64,000 nt of DNA from Salibacterium lacus. Its GTDB lineage: Bacteria > Bacillota > Bacilli > Bacillales > Marinococcaceae. The position numbers and the translations under genes are program-made. Numbering within the stretch: position 1 is the stretch's first letter; each line of letters begins with the position of its first letter. The notes under the pieces were generated by a model. The model saw only the letters and a program-made list of their open reading frames with translations. It did no database searches and had not been told where the DNA came from. This document shows, one piece after another, positions 35,504 through 43,612 of this stretch. The stretch spans positions 124,001 through 188,000 of the forward strand of contig NZ_JBHUML010000006.1 in NCBI RefSeq assembly GCF_042684865.1, in the 5' to 3' direction.

Positions 35504-35595
35504 TTCTTCCCTTTCAAGATGCTAATGGCCCCAGGTTTTTCAAGATGCCTCTTTAGAGGACGTTTGGCTGGCCGACCCTCGGGAGGGAAGCAGCA

Positions 35596-35862
35596 GTCAA
35601 TCCACCTGTCGAGAAAGGGGCAATTGGCTTTTAGAACAGCTCTACCCGCCATCCCCCGGACGCACGGGGTGGCAATTGGTCGATTGCCTGCTTCTATCGA
35701 CCAATCCCAGTGTCAGACACGACTGCTTTGGTCCCTGGCAGCTTCCTGCAGCCATTTCTCTTCAGCTCCTCCGTGCTATTGGCCCTTAGATCCGCGCTAT
35801 CAGCTAATCCATGCCAGCCGGGGGGAGCAATTGGTCGATTGCCTGCTTCTATCGACCAATCC
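35596..35862. repeat. 52-nt alternating array (TTGGTC / GACCAAT family)
   Basis: TTGGTC-like motifs lie at 35624, 35676, 35728, 35779 and 35831 (intervals 52, 52, 51, 52). Inverse ACCAATCC-like motifs lie at 35596, 35648, 35700, 35803 and 35855. A 36-bp segment is repeated exactly (35672-35707 and 35827-35862); each copy is a hairpin with ATTGGTCGAT and ATCGACCAAT arms of 10 bp. This array follows the TAGTGTCC array in the same gap between mntA and rpmE2. Open frames across it are by-products. Confidence 0.75.
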
Positions 35863-35930
35863 ACACTATTGAACATCAAACGGTCGTGAGCAGTCCCAGC
35901 GGCCGCCGCATGGGAGCGGGAAGACCTAAA

Positions 35931-35966
35931 AAAACCAGGCAGGGATCCATGTCCCTGCCTGGTTTT
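35931..35966 (-). terminator. rpmE2 terminator
   Basis: AAAACCAGGCAGGGA and TCCCTGCCTGGTTTTT form a 15-bp stem 22 bp after the L31 stop. Confidence 0.9.
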
Positions 35967-35987
35967 TGTCCAGGACTGATAAAATAA

Positions 35988-36233
35988 TTAGTCGAGGTTG
36001 TATTTCTTCTTGAAACGGTCGATACGGCCGCCGGTGTCCGCGAGCTTCTGCTTGCCGGTATAGAATGGGTGGGAGTCGGAGCTGATCTCCACTTTCAAAA
36101 GCGGATACGTGTTGCCGTCTTCCCATTCAATCGTTTCCTCGGACGATTTGGTGGAACCGCTCAAGAATTTAAATCCTGTGCTTGAATCCATAAATACGAC
36201 TTTGTGGAATTCCGGATGGATCTCCTGCTTCAT
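35988..36233 (-). CDS. rpmE2: Ribosomal protein L31, type B
   Basis: 81 residues starting MKQEIHPEFHKVVF. It lacks the CxxC zinc motif and is longer than the zinc form, which marks it as the type B (zinc-independent, YtiA-like) paralogue. It occupies the rho-tdk position where B. subtilis has the zinc-binding rpmE. Type B L31 is usually induced under zinc starvation elsewhere; here it seems to be in the housekeeping position. I see no Zur-like box upstream. Confidence 0.93.
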   Translation of the reverse strand: MKQEIHPEFHKVVFMDSSTGFKFLSGSTKSSEETIEWEDGNTYPLLKVEISSDSHPFYTGKQKLADTGGRIDRFKKKYNLD

Positions 36234-36399
36234 TTGTTTTCACTCCTTTTGCTCTGGTGGTGAAAATGCCGCAGCATGCACGGCTTTGAACCGGACCACG
36301 CGCAGCATGTATATTACTTTCCCATCAGCGATTGATGTCACACATAACGGGATTATAACAAGTCCACTGTGATTTTTCAACTATTTCTCTATGATCCGG

Positions 36400-37680
36400 T
36401 CAGCTGCGCCGGTTCGACGTGCGTCCTTTTTGCTTGTCTCTTTCGAGATCTTCGAAAAACTCGTCGTTGGTTTTGGTCTGTTTGACTTTGCGGATGAAAT
36501 GATCGAGAAAATCCGGGGAATCGTTCATCGTTTTCCGCATGGCCCATAGGTTTTCAAGATGCTCTTTGGAAAGAAGCAGTTCTTCTTTTCTTGTGCTGGA
36601 ACGGCGGATGTCGATAGCCGGGAAAATCCGGCGTTCGGCAAGACGGCGGTCCAGATGCAGTTCCATGTTGCCGGTTCCCTTGAATTCTTCATAAATCACG
36701 TCGTCCATCCGGGAACCGGTTTCCACAAGTGCGGTCGCAAGAATAGTCAGGCTTCCGCCTTCTTCCAGGTTACGCGCCGCTCCGAAAAACCGTTTCGGAC
36801 GGTGCAGCGCCGCTGGGTCGATCCCGCCGGAAAGTGTGCGTCCGCTGGGCGGAATAACGAGGTTGTAGGCACGGGCCAGGCGGGTGAGGCTGTCCATTAA
36901 AATAACGACATCTTTTTTCTGCTCGACAAGCCGCATCGCCCGTTCCAGAACCAGTTCCGACACTTTGATATGGTTTTCCGGAACTTGATCGAAAGTAGAA
37001 CTGGCAATGTCCCCGTCCACTGACCGCTCGATGTCGGTGACCTCTTCGGGGCGTTCATCTATGAGGAGCACGATTAATTCCGTTTCGGGATGGTTTTCGG
37101 TAATGCTGTTCGCCACTTCTTTTAAAAGAGAGGTCTTCCCGGCTTTCGGCTGTGCCACGATAAGACCACGCTGTCCGAAACCAACCGGTGTAACCATATC
37201 CATAATGCGGGTCCCGGCCCGGCCCGGTTTGTTCTCAAGGTTCATGCGCTCCGCCGGATACAGGGGGGTGAGCGCCGGAAAGTGAGGGCGTTCCTTGGAA
37301 GCATCGGGATCGTCTCCATTCACGGCCTCGACCATCAACAGACCGTGATACCGTTCCGAATCTTTCGGCGGCCGGACTTTTCCGGATACTTTATCACCAT
37401 TTCTCAGATCAAAACGGCGGATCTGGGAGGCGGAAATATAAATGTCCTCCGAACTGGGCAGATAATTAATCGGCCGCAGGAAACCATATCCTTCTGTCTG
37501 GATGATTTCAAGAATCCCTTCCATGAACATGTAGCCGTCTTTTTCCGCCTGTCCTTTCAAAATAGCAAAAATCAATTCGCGCTTTGTCAGTTTGCTGTAG
37601 TAGGACACTTTATACTCTTTAGCCAGGGTATAAAGCTCTTTCAGCGTTTTATTCTCCAGTTCTGCTAAATTTACACTCAA
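36400..37680 (-). CDS. rho: Transcription termination factor Rho
   Basis: 426 residues. N-terminal helical domain (LAELENKTLKELYTLAKEYKV), RNA-binding cold-shock-like domain (EGYGFLRPINYLPSSEDIYISASQIRRF), Walker A in AQPKAGKTSLLKE near residue 180, Walker B-like VVILMDSLTRLARAYN and the Q/R loop region. Hexameric RNA helicase that ends untranslated transcripts. Order rho-rpmE as in B. subtilis. Confidence 0.97.
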   Translation of the reverse strand: MSVNLAELENKTLKELYTLAKEYKVSYYSKLTKRELIFAILKGQAEKDGYMFMEGILEIIQTEGYGFLRPINYLPSSEDIYISASQIRRFDLRNGDKVSGKVRPPKDSERYHGLLMVEAVNGDDPDASKERPHFPALTPLYPAERMNLENKPGRAGTRIMDMVTPVGFGQRGLIVAQPKAGKTSLLKEVANSITENHPETELIVLLIDERPEEVTDIERSVDGDIASSTFDQVPENHIKVSELVLERAMRLVEQKKDVVILMDSLTRLARAYNLVIPPSGRTLSGGIDPAALHRPKRFFGAARNLEEGGSLTILATALVETGSRMDDVIYEEFKGTGNMELHLDRRLAERRIFPAIDIRRSSTRKEELLLSKEHLENLWAMRKTMNDSPDFLDHFIRKVKQTKTNDEFFEDLERDKQKGRTSNRRS

Positions 37681-37927
37681 TCATCGTCACCACTTTTCTG
37701 CATAGTCAAATACACATTTTTCTATATTATTTCGTTTCTATGAAAAAACAGAGTTGGGATTTTTAATAGGATAACTATCGGTTCGGGGTGGAAAATGGCG
37801 GCTTCCGCTTGGATATGCTGGAAAACGTCTTCAGGTGGGGAGATTTCATATAATATCTTTCTATTTTTCCCGTCTATCATATATTGTAAACACGTTTATA
37901 CAAGAATAGCAACAATGAATTCAAAGG

Positions 37928-37964
37928 ACAGCAGCACATAGAGCTGTGCTGCTGTTTTGTTTTT
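37928..37964 (+). terminator. Hairpin downstream of glpX, T run on the plus strand
   Basis: CAGCAGCACA and GTGCTGCTG pair and are followed by TTTTGTTTTT on the plus strand, although glpX (minus) is the adjacent gene and no plus-strand gene is near. On the minus strand only TCCTTTG follows. It could act as a weak barrier for either side. The rest of the gap 37681-37973 holds nothing I can name. Confidence 0.45.
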
Positions 37965-37973
37965 ATCCTTTTT

Positions 37974-38948
37974 TCAGTCCGCTTTTTTTATGACAAATCC
38001 CGGCTTTTTCTCTATGTTATGTTTGCCGTCCACAAATCTTACCGTTCCCGAACGCGCCCGCATCACGAGAGTCTGGGTGGTGGCGCTTGCTCCCTTGTAG
38101 TGGATGCCTTTCAAAAGATCACCGTCGGTCACGCCGGTCGCAGCAAAGATAGCGTCATCTCCGGCAACCATGTCTTCCATGTACAGAACACGTGACACGT
38201 CATCGATGCCCATTTCTTCGCACCGTTTCTTCTCTTCATCGTCTTTTGGAAGCAGCATTCCCTGCTGTTCTCCTCCCAGACATTTAAGGCCGACGGCAGA
38301 AAGAACACCCTCCGGGGCGCCGCCCGACCCGAGCAGAATATCAATTCCGGTTTCATCAAAGGCTGTGTTGATCGCAGCAGCCACATCACCTTCTTGAATA
38401 AACTTAATTCTTGCGCCTGCATCCCTGACTTCCTGGATGAGAGAGGAGTGGCGTTCCCGGTTAAGCATGGTGACAACGATGTCTCCCACGTCTTTGCCTT
38501 TGGCTCCGGCTACCGCTTTCAGATTATCGAGTACAGATGCTTTAATATCAATAACCCCGACAGCATCCGGACCTACAGCGATTTTGTGCATGTACATGTC
38601 CGGAGCATTCAACAGACACCCCTGGTCGGCTACGGCAATGACGGTGAGCGCATTTTCCATACCGTTTGCGACAATGTTGGTTCCTTCCAGCGGATCCACC
38701 GCCACATCCACGCGCGGACCGTGTCCTGTGCCGAGCTTTTCTCCTATGTAAAGCATCGGGGCTTCATCTTTCTCCCCTTCTCCGATAACAACCGTTCCTT
38801 TCATCGGAATCGTGTCAAACACATCCCGCATGGTGCTTGTGGCTGCATCGTCTGCTTCTTCTTTTTTTCCAAGTCCCATCCAGCGCGCCGATGATAACGC
38901 AGCGGCTTCGGTTACGCGTACCAGTTCAATAGATAAACTTCTTTCCAA
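37974..38948 (-). CDS. glpX: Fructose-1,6-bisphosphatase class II
   Basis: 324 residues. Metal- and substrate-binding motifs VIGEGEKDEAPMLYIGE and VDPLEGTN, and the LGSGGAPEGVL segment, identify a GlpX-type phosphatase for gluconeogenesis. It lies between murAB and rho, the standard Bacillus location (formerly ywjI). murAB ends 21 bp upstream, and the two are probably co-transcribed. Confidence 0.95.
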   Translation of the reverse strand: MERSLSIELVRVTEAAALSSARWMGLGKKEEADDAATSTMRDVFDTIPMKGTVVIGEGEKDEAPMLYIGEKLGTGHGPRVDVAVDPLEGTNIVANGMENALTVIAVADQGCLLNAPDMYMHKIAVGPDAVGVIDIKASVLDNLKAVAGAKGKDVGDIVVTMLNRERHSSLIQEVRDAGARIKFIQEGDVAAAINTAFDETGIDILLGSGGAPEGVLSAVGLKCLGGEQQGMLLPKDDEEKKRCEEMGIDDVSRVLYMEDMVAGDDAIFAATGVTDGDLLKGIHYKGASATTQTLVMRARSGTVRFVDGKHNIEKKPGFVIKKAD

Positions 38949-38969
38949 TTCGTTCCCCTCCCATATCCT

Positions 38970-40256
38970 TTACGAACTTTTTACCTGCTGTATTTCGCTT
39001 GACGTCAGTTCTTCTCTCCAGACTTTTGCTCCAAGGGCCAGCAGCTTTTCTTCCAGATCTTCGTAACCACGGTCAATATGTTCCAAACCTGTGATTTCTG
39101 TTACTCCTTCAGCCATCAGACCGGCTACGACGAGAGCGGCTCCCGCCCGGAGGTCGCTGGCTCTTACTTTTGCGCCCTGAAGCGAAGATCTGCCGTTAAT
39201 AATCGCAGAGCGTCCTTCCACTTTAACGTCGGCGCCCATACGGTTCAATTCATCCACATGACGGAAACGGGCGTTATAGATGGTATCTGTTACAACACTT
39301 GTGCCGCGTGCCCTCGTCAAAAGTGCCGTAACCGGCTGCTGCAGATCTGTAGCAAAGCCGGGGTATACAAGGGTTTGGATATCAACACTGGTGATTTCAG
39401 ATGATGTTGCTATTCTCACCTGTTCGTCCGCCGTTTCAATGCTTACACCCATTTCACGGAGCTTTGCCATAAGGGATTCGAGGTGATCGGGAATGACATT
39501 GTTCATCATCACTTCTTTGCCCATCGCCGCCGCAGCAATCATATAGGTTCCCGCTTCAATCCGGTCCGGTATAATGGAATGCACGCAGCCATCCAGCTGT
39601 TCCACCCCGTCGATCCGGATAATGTCGGTGCCGACTCCTTTAATTTTGGCGCCCATGCTTGTCAGTATCGTGGCTACATCAATGATTTCGGGTTCTTTAG
39701 CGGCATTTTCAATGGTTGTTCGTCCTTCCGCTTTGACGGCGGCAAGCATAATATTAATGGTTGCTCCTACGCTCACAACGTCAAGATAGATGCGGGCACC
39801 GGTTAATTTTTCCGCGTGAAGGTAGATGGCCCCCTGTTCATTTGTTACTTTGGCACCGAGAGCTTCAAATCCTTTAATATGCTGATCAATCGGACGCGGA
39901 CCAAGATTGCAGCCGCCTGGAAGACCGATGACCGCCTGGTTGAATTTGCCCAGCATGGCTCCCATCATGTAATAGGAAGCGCGAAGAGACTTTACTCTTC
40001 CGTTGGGAAGCGGCGTCGGGACAATACTGGAGGGGTCGATGTCCATTTTTGATCCATCATAGGACACGGATCCTCCAATATCTTCAAGCAGGGAAGCCAG
40101 TGTCTCCACGTCGGAAATCGTCGGAAGGTTCTCGATGGATATGACGGAATCAGCCAGTACAGCCGCGGGAATGAGAGCTACCGCGCTGTTTTTGGCACCG
40201 CTGATATGTATACTGCCGTGTAGGGGATGTCCTCCTTCAATCATCAACTTCTGCAT
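38970..40256 (-). CDS. murAB: UDP-GlcNAc enolpyruvyl transferase (second paralogue)
   Basis: 428 residues. Transfers enolpyruvate from PEP to UDP-GlcNAc, the first committed step of peptidoglycan synthesis. Lys22 (SGAKNSA) and the catalytic Cys116 in LPGGCNLGPRPIDQH, the residue alkylated by fosfomycin, are present. In B. subtilis the paralogue in this glpX-tal position is murAB (murZ). The main murAA is expected elsewhere. Confidence 0.93.
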   Translation of the reverse strand: MQKLMIEGGHPLHGSIHISGAKNSAVALIPAAVLADSVISIENLPTISDVETLASLLEDIGGSVSYDGSKMDIDPSSIVPTPLPNGRVKSLRASYYMMGAMLGKFNQAVIGLPGGCNLGPRPIDQHIKGFEALGAKVTNEQGAIYLHAEKLTGARIYLDVVSVGATINIMLAAVKAEGRTTIENAAKEPEIIDVATILTSMGAKIKGVGTDIIRIDGVEQLDGCVHSIIPDRIEAGTYMIAAAAMGKEVMMNNVIPDHLESLMAKLREMGVSIETADEQVRIATSSEITSVDIQTLVYPGFATDLQQPVTALLTRARGTSVVTDTIYNARFRHVDELNRMGADVKVEGRSAIINGRSSLQGAKVRASDLRAGAALVVAGLMAEGVTEITGLEHIDRGYEDLEEKLLALGAKVWREELTSSEIQQVKSS

Positions 40257-40329
40257 GCGTATCTCACTTCCTCGTCTTCGTTCTTGGGATGTTCTTTTTA
40301 TCTGTTAAGAGGGGTACTTTCAGTATAGA

Positions 40330-40362
40330 CAGCCGGGAAGGGAGATAGACCCTCCCGGCTGT
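40330..40362 (+). terminator. Hairpin between tal and murAB
   Basis: ACAGCCGGGA and TCCCGGCTGT pair, with TTTTTG on the plus-strand side. As at 37.9 kb the T run faces away from the direction of the flanking minus-strand genes. Confidence 0.4.
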
Positions 40363-40411
40363 TTTTGATTTTTCCAAAAACACGGATTTCACGTTTTTCA
40401 GTTGAGTCGGT

Positions 40412-41050
40412 TCAGCGGTTTTCCCAGTCATTCAGGAATTTTTCGATCCCCTGATCTGTAAGTGGATGCTTAAAGAGCTGGCGGATCACCTTAAGCGGCA
40501 GGGTGGCAACATCCGCTCCTCTTGCTGCCGACTCCGACACGTGCATAGGATGACGGATAGATGCGGCGAGAATTTCTGTATCAATATCATGCTCGTCAAA
40601 AATTTCCGCAATTTCACTGATCAGGTCCAAGCCGTTGTGCCCGATGTCATCCAGCCGGCCGAGAAACGGGGAAACATAGGAAGCTCCGGCTCTGGCAGCC
40701 AGAAGAGCCTGCACGGAAGAAAAGACGAGCGTTACATTGGTTTTAATGTTTTCTTCGGAAAAGACTTTTACCGCCTTCATTCCTTCTTCTGTCATCGGGA
40801 CTTTCACGGTGATATTCGGTGCGATCTGCGCGAGTTCTCTTCCTTCGGCAAGCATGCCGTCGGCCTGAGTGGAAATGACTTCGGCACTGACCGAACCTTT
40901 TACGAGCGAGGTGATTTCTTTCAGGCGCTCCTGAAAGTCAGCTCCCTCTTTTGCCACCAGGCTTGGATTGGTCGTCACTCCGGCAAGGATTCCCAGTTCG
41001 TGGGCTTCCTTTATTTCGTCCATGTTGGCTGAATCAATAAAAAATTTCAT
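40412..41050 (-). CDS. tal: Transaldolase-like protein (small FSA/TalC type)
   Basis: 212 residues of the short transaldolase family. The Schiff-base lysine is Lys83 (ITVKVPM), with the N-terminal FIDSANMDEI and C-terminal GADVATLPLKVIRQLFKHPLTDQGIEKFL. It transfers dihydroxyacetone units in the pentose phosphate pathway; some relatives act as fructose-6-phosphate aldolases. Position between fbaA and murAB equals ywjH of B. subtilis. Confidence 0.93.
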   Translation of the reverse strand: MKFFIDSANMDEIKEAHELGILAGVTTNPSLVAKEGADFQERLKEITSLVKGSVSAEVISTQADGMLAEGRELAQIAPNITVKVPMTEEGMKAVKVFSEENIKTNVTLVFSSVQALLAARAGASYVSPFLGRLDDIGHNGLDLISEIAEIFDEHDIDTEILAASIRHPMHVSESAARGADVATLPLKVIRQLFKHPLTDQGIEKFLNDWENR

Positions 41051-41083
41051 ATTCCCGCCTCCTTATCGTTCATCTTATAAATG

Positions 41084-41133
41084 AAAGAGTTAACAGGTAC
41101 AGCCCGGGCCGGCCTGTACTCTATTAACTCTTT
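41084..41133 (-). terminator. fbaA terminator
   Basis: AAAGAGTTAA and TTAACTCTTT flank an inner GTACAGG/CCTGTAC stem between fbaA and tal. On the minus strand TTTCATTTAT follows, so termination may be partial. Confidence 0.6.
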
Positions 41134-41152
41134 TCCCTTTCACGTCCCTGCG

Positions 41153-42016
41153 TTACACCCGGTTGGACGAACCGAATTCACGCATCTTCGCTTTTACGGT
41201 TTCTTTGACGGCATCACGAGCCGGCCCCATGTATTTACGGGGATCATAAAGGTCCGGCTTTTCTTCAAGGGTTCTGCGTACAGAGGCAGCGGAGGAAATC
41301 TGGCTTTCTGTGTTGACGTTAATCTTGGCGTGCCCGAATCCAATAGCTTTCTGTACATCTTCAGCAGGGATGCCCGTCCCGCCGTGAAGGACAAGCGGCA
41401 CACCAACAGCGCTGTCTATTTCCTTCATACGGTCAAAACCAAGATTGGGCTCTGCTTTGTACGGGCCGTGCACAGAACCAAGAGCCGGCGCAAAACAGTC
41501 CACTCCTGTTTCTTTTACAAACTTGCTGCACTCAGACGGAACCGCATACGTCTCTTCTGCCTCTTCCACGGCTACATCGTCTTCCTGCCCGCCGACACGG
41601 CCGAGTTCTGCTTCAACAGACACACCGACAGCATGGGCAGCATCCACGACGCGTCTGGTCAGGGCAATGTTGTCTTCAAGCGGATAGTGCGAACCATCAA
41701 TCATCACGGATGTAAAACCGGCACGGAGGGCTTCCATGCATTTTTCAAAACTGGAACCGTGGTCCAGGTGAACCGCCACAGGCACCGTAATGTGGTGGGC
41801 TTCCATAAAGGTTTTCACCATGTCCACCACCGGTTTAAAACCGCTCATGTAACGGGCCGCGCCTTCAGAGACGCCGCATATAACCGGAGAACGTTCTTCT
41901 TCGGCAGCCTGCAGTACTGCCTGAACAAATTCCATGTTGTTCAGATTGTACTGACCTACGGCATATTGATTGGCTTTTGCCTCATTCAGCATTTCTTTCA
42001 TGGAAACAAGCGGCAT
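41153..42016 (-). CDS. fbaA: Fructose-bisphosphate aldolase class II
   Basis: 287 residues. Zinc and catalytic motif VHLDHGSS (Asp85, His86), VMIDGSHYPLEDNI, and the later zinc-binding HGPYKAEP and PLVLHGGTGI. Cleaves fructose-1,6-bisphosphate to two trioses. Followed by tal and preceded by spo0F as in B. subtilis. Confidence 0.97.
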   Translation of the reverse strand: MPLVSMKEMLNEAKANQYAVGQYNLNNMEFVQAVLQAAEEERSPVICGVSEGAARYMSGFKPVVDMVKTFMEAHHITVPVAVHLDHGSSFEKCMEALRAGFTSVMIDGSHYPLEDNIALTRRVVDAAHAVGVSVEAELGRVGGQEDDVAVEEAEETYAVPSECSKFVKETGVDCFAPALGSVHGPYKAEPNLGFDRMKEIDSAVGVPLVLHGGTGIPAEDVQKAIGFGHAKINVNTESQISSAASVRRTLEEKPDLYDPRKYMGPARDAVKETVKAKMREFGSSNRV

Positions 42017-42158
42017 ACTTACCCTCCTTGCGGCTTACGTCGTGACAGGATAAATGAAAAGACTGTCTGCCGTACACGTTGAAAAAACGGCGTTTGTTCT
42101 GCCCCGCTATGTAACAAAGCATCGCACTTTCCACTATCTCTGGAATGTTTTCTGCTTC

Positions 42159-42186
42159 ATTATAGCACATTATGAACGTTTTTCAC
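42159..42186 (-). promoter_or_regulatory. Promoter of fbaA
   Basis: Minus strand GTGAAA (42181-42186), 16 bp, TATAAT (42159-42164), about 143 bp before the start of fbaA. Confidence 0.6.
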
Positions 42187-42261
42187 CCATCCGTCCGGGA
42201 AAAGTTGCGGTGCCGCGTATAATAAGGCGATGTCGAGCGGTTTTATTTCCGCTTACGGAAC

Positions 42262-42624
42262 TCAGACCAGGTATTTCTGAATTTCTTCTCTAATCTGATT
42301 GATATCAAATGGTTTGGAAATATACGAAGAAGCACCAAGCTGTTCGGCCTCCTGCATCATGCTCAGCTCCCCGTACGCGGTCATAAGTATGACAGATGCG
42401 CCGGGGGCCAGCCCGCGTTCCGAGCGTTTCCTTAGAATTTCAACCCCGTCCATACCGGGGATTTTCATATCAAGCAGTACGAGATCGGGATGTTCATGTT
42501 CGAGAAGTTCAAGAGCCGTACTGCCGTTTGAGGCTTCCAGAATATCATGCCCTTCTTTCTGGAGTATTTCCTGCAGCAGCACTCTTATGCCGTATTGATC
42601 ATCCACAATTAATATTTTATGCAA
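42262..42624 (-). CDS. spo0F: Sporulation phosphorelay response regulator Spo0F
   Basis: 120-residue single receiver domain with no output domain. The N-terminus KILIVDDQYGIRVLLQEI and the block DLVLLDMKIPGMDG around the phosphorylated Asp52 (Asp54 in B. subtilis) are near-identical to B. subtilis Spo0F, with Thr in IVLMTAYGE-like ILMTAYGEL and Lys in SKPFDI. Passes phosphate from sporulation kinases to Spo0B. Confidence 0.96.
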   Translation of the reverse strand: MHKILIVDDQYGIRVLLQEILQKEGHDILEASNGSTALELLEHEHPDLVLLDMKIPGMDGVEILRKRSERGLAPGASVILMTAYGELSMMQEAEQLGASSYISKPFDINQIREEIQKYLV

Positions 42625-42949
42625 ACCGGTTCCCCTTCTTTCTCTATGCAGTACGCTTCATACCGACTATTTACAAGTGGATAAGAAAAGCAGAAGCGTC
42701 CTGAAACAACGGGAGTTCAGCTGAAAGTCATCACCCGGGACCGGACGTAAGAACGGCTGCCGTTTTTGAGAGAATCCCTCCCCGTCATACAGATTCTTTC
42801 TACTCAGGATATCCTCTGCTTTTCTTCATTCGTTGTTATTGTTACCCCTTCCATATCCCCCCTCTGATTTCCTTCTTTTGCTGTAATTTTTACAGAAATA
42901 CGAATCTGCTTTACGATAGAATCAGTACGTAAGGAAAGGCGGGAGCCAT
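42625..42949. other. spo0F-ywjG divergent promoter region
   Basis: 325 bp of non-coding DNA between divergent genes. On the plus strand TTTACA (42889-42894), 17 bp and TACGAT (42912-42917) form a good promoter for ywjG. I could not pick a sigma-H promoter for spo0F with confidence. Confidence 0.6.
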
Positions 42950-43468
42950 GTGAAAGTTTTTGCGACACAGCTGCAGGGAGCTTTTCAGCATATTTTATCA
43001 GAGGATGAAGCGATAGAAAATGGAGCCAGGCTTCTGGCACAGGGACCGGCGGGCACCGGTCGGCTTTTGATCGGTGGAACATCGTCCATGGAAGGAAGCG
43101 CCCTAACTCTGACGCAGCACCCGGATGCCCCGGCGCAGACAGCATTTGTGTCTCTTAAAGAACTGGGTCAGGTGGAAATGGACGACAGGGTGCTGCTCTT
43201 GGCCGGAAACGAGGAAAAGGAGGCACTGCAGACCGCTTGCGGCAGACTGCTGGAGCAGGAGATTCCATTTGTGGTAACCGCTCCGTTTGCCGAGGAGGAC
43301 AGCGGCCTGGACCTGGAGCCGACAGACGTGTGGCTGCAGACACATGTGAGAGGCGGCATCGTACCCGGAGAAAGCGGGCAGCGGATGGGGGATCCTTCCG
43401 CTCTGTGCTCTCTCTTCGCAGGACAGCTTCTCTTTTTGAACATCATAGAAATGCTTGACGAATCGTAA
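42950..43468 (+). CDS. ywjG: DUF2529 protein YwjG
   Basis: 172 residues matching the DUF2529 family always found between spo0F and pyrG in Bacillus. Conserved start KVFATQLQGAFQHI, then EDGARLLAQG-like ENGARLLAQG, and C-terminal QTHVRGGIVPGESGQRMGDPS. Looks like a SIS-type sugar-binding fold by pattern only. The start is GTG at 42950 inside ATGTGA; GGAAAGGCGGGAG precedes it. Orientation is opposite to pyrG. Confidence 0.88.
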   Translation: MKVFATQLQGAFQHILSEDEAIENGARLLAQGPAGTGRLLIGGTSSMEGSALTLTQHPDAPAQTAFVSLKELGQVEMDDRVLLLAGNEEKEALQTACGRLLEQEIPFVVTAPFAEEDSGLDLEPTDVWLQTHVRGGIVPGESGQRMGDPSALCSLFAGQLLFLNIIEMLDES

Positions 43469-43567
43469 AGCGCCGGCTGCCGGATTCTAACTCCGTCAAC
43501 CACTCTCCGCGGACACTAATGGCAGCACTCCGGGCTTGCAGCGTCGTCCACATGCAGTCTATCAACC

Positions 43568-43609
43568 AAAAAGAAGCTGCCCTGAACAAACAGGACAGCT
43601 TCTTTTTTT
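43568..43609 (-). terminator. pyrG terminator (bidirectional)
   Basis: AAAAGAAGCTGTCCTG and CAGGGCAGCTTCTTTTT pair around a short loop, with T runs on both strands. It serves pyrG and possibly ywjG. A single GGACACTA (43511-43518) just upstream looks like a remnant of the TAGTGTCC repeat family. Confidence 0.85.
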
Positions 43610-43612
43610 ATA

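Noticed and set aside
24378..35862. CRISPR array
   Set aside because: Repeats are short, alternate in orientation, diverge between copies, and the gaps are not unique spacers of uniform length flanked by direct repeats. No cas genes are present.
35459..35872. 137-residue plus-strand frame and short minus-strand frames in the mntA-rpmE2 gap
   Set aside because: They cross two alternating arrays, lack ribosome sites and have no family pattern.
37928..40362. Hairpins at 37.93 and 40.33 kb as ordinary terminators of glpX and tal
   Set aside because: Their T runs are on the plus strand while the genes run on the minus strand, so I list them only as hairpins of uncertain role.
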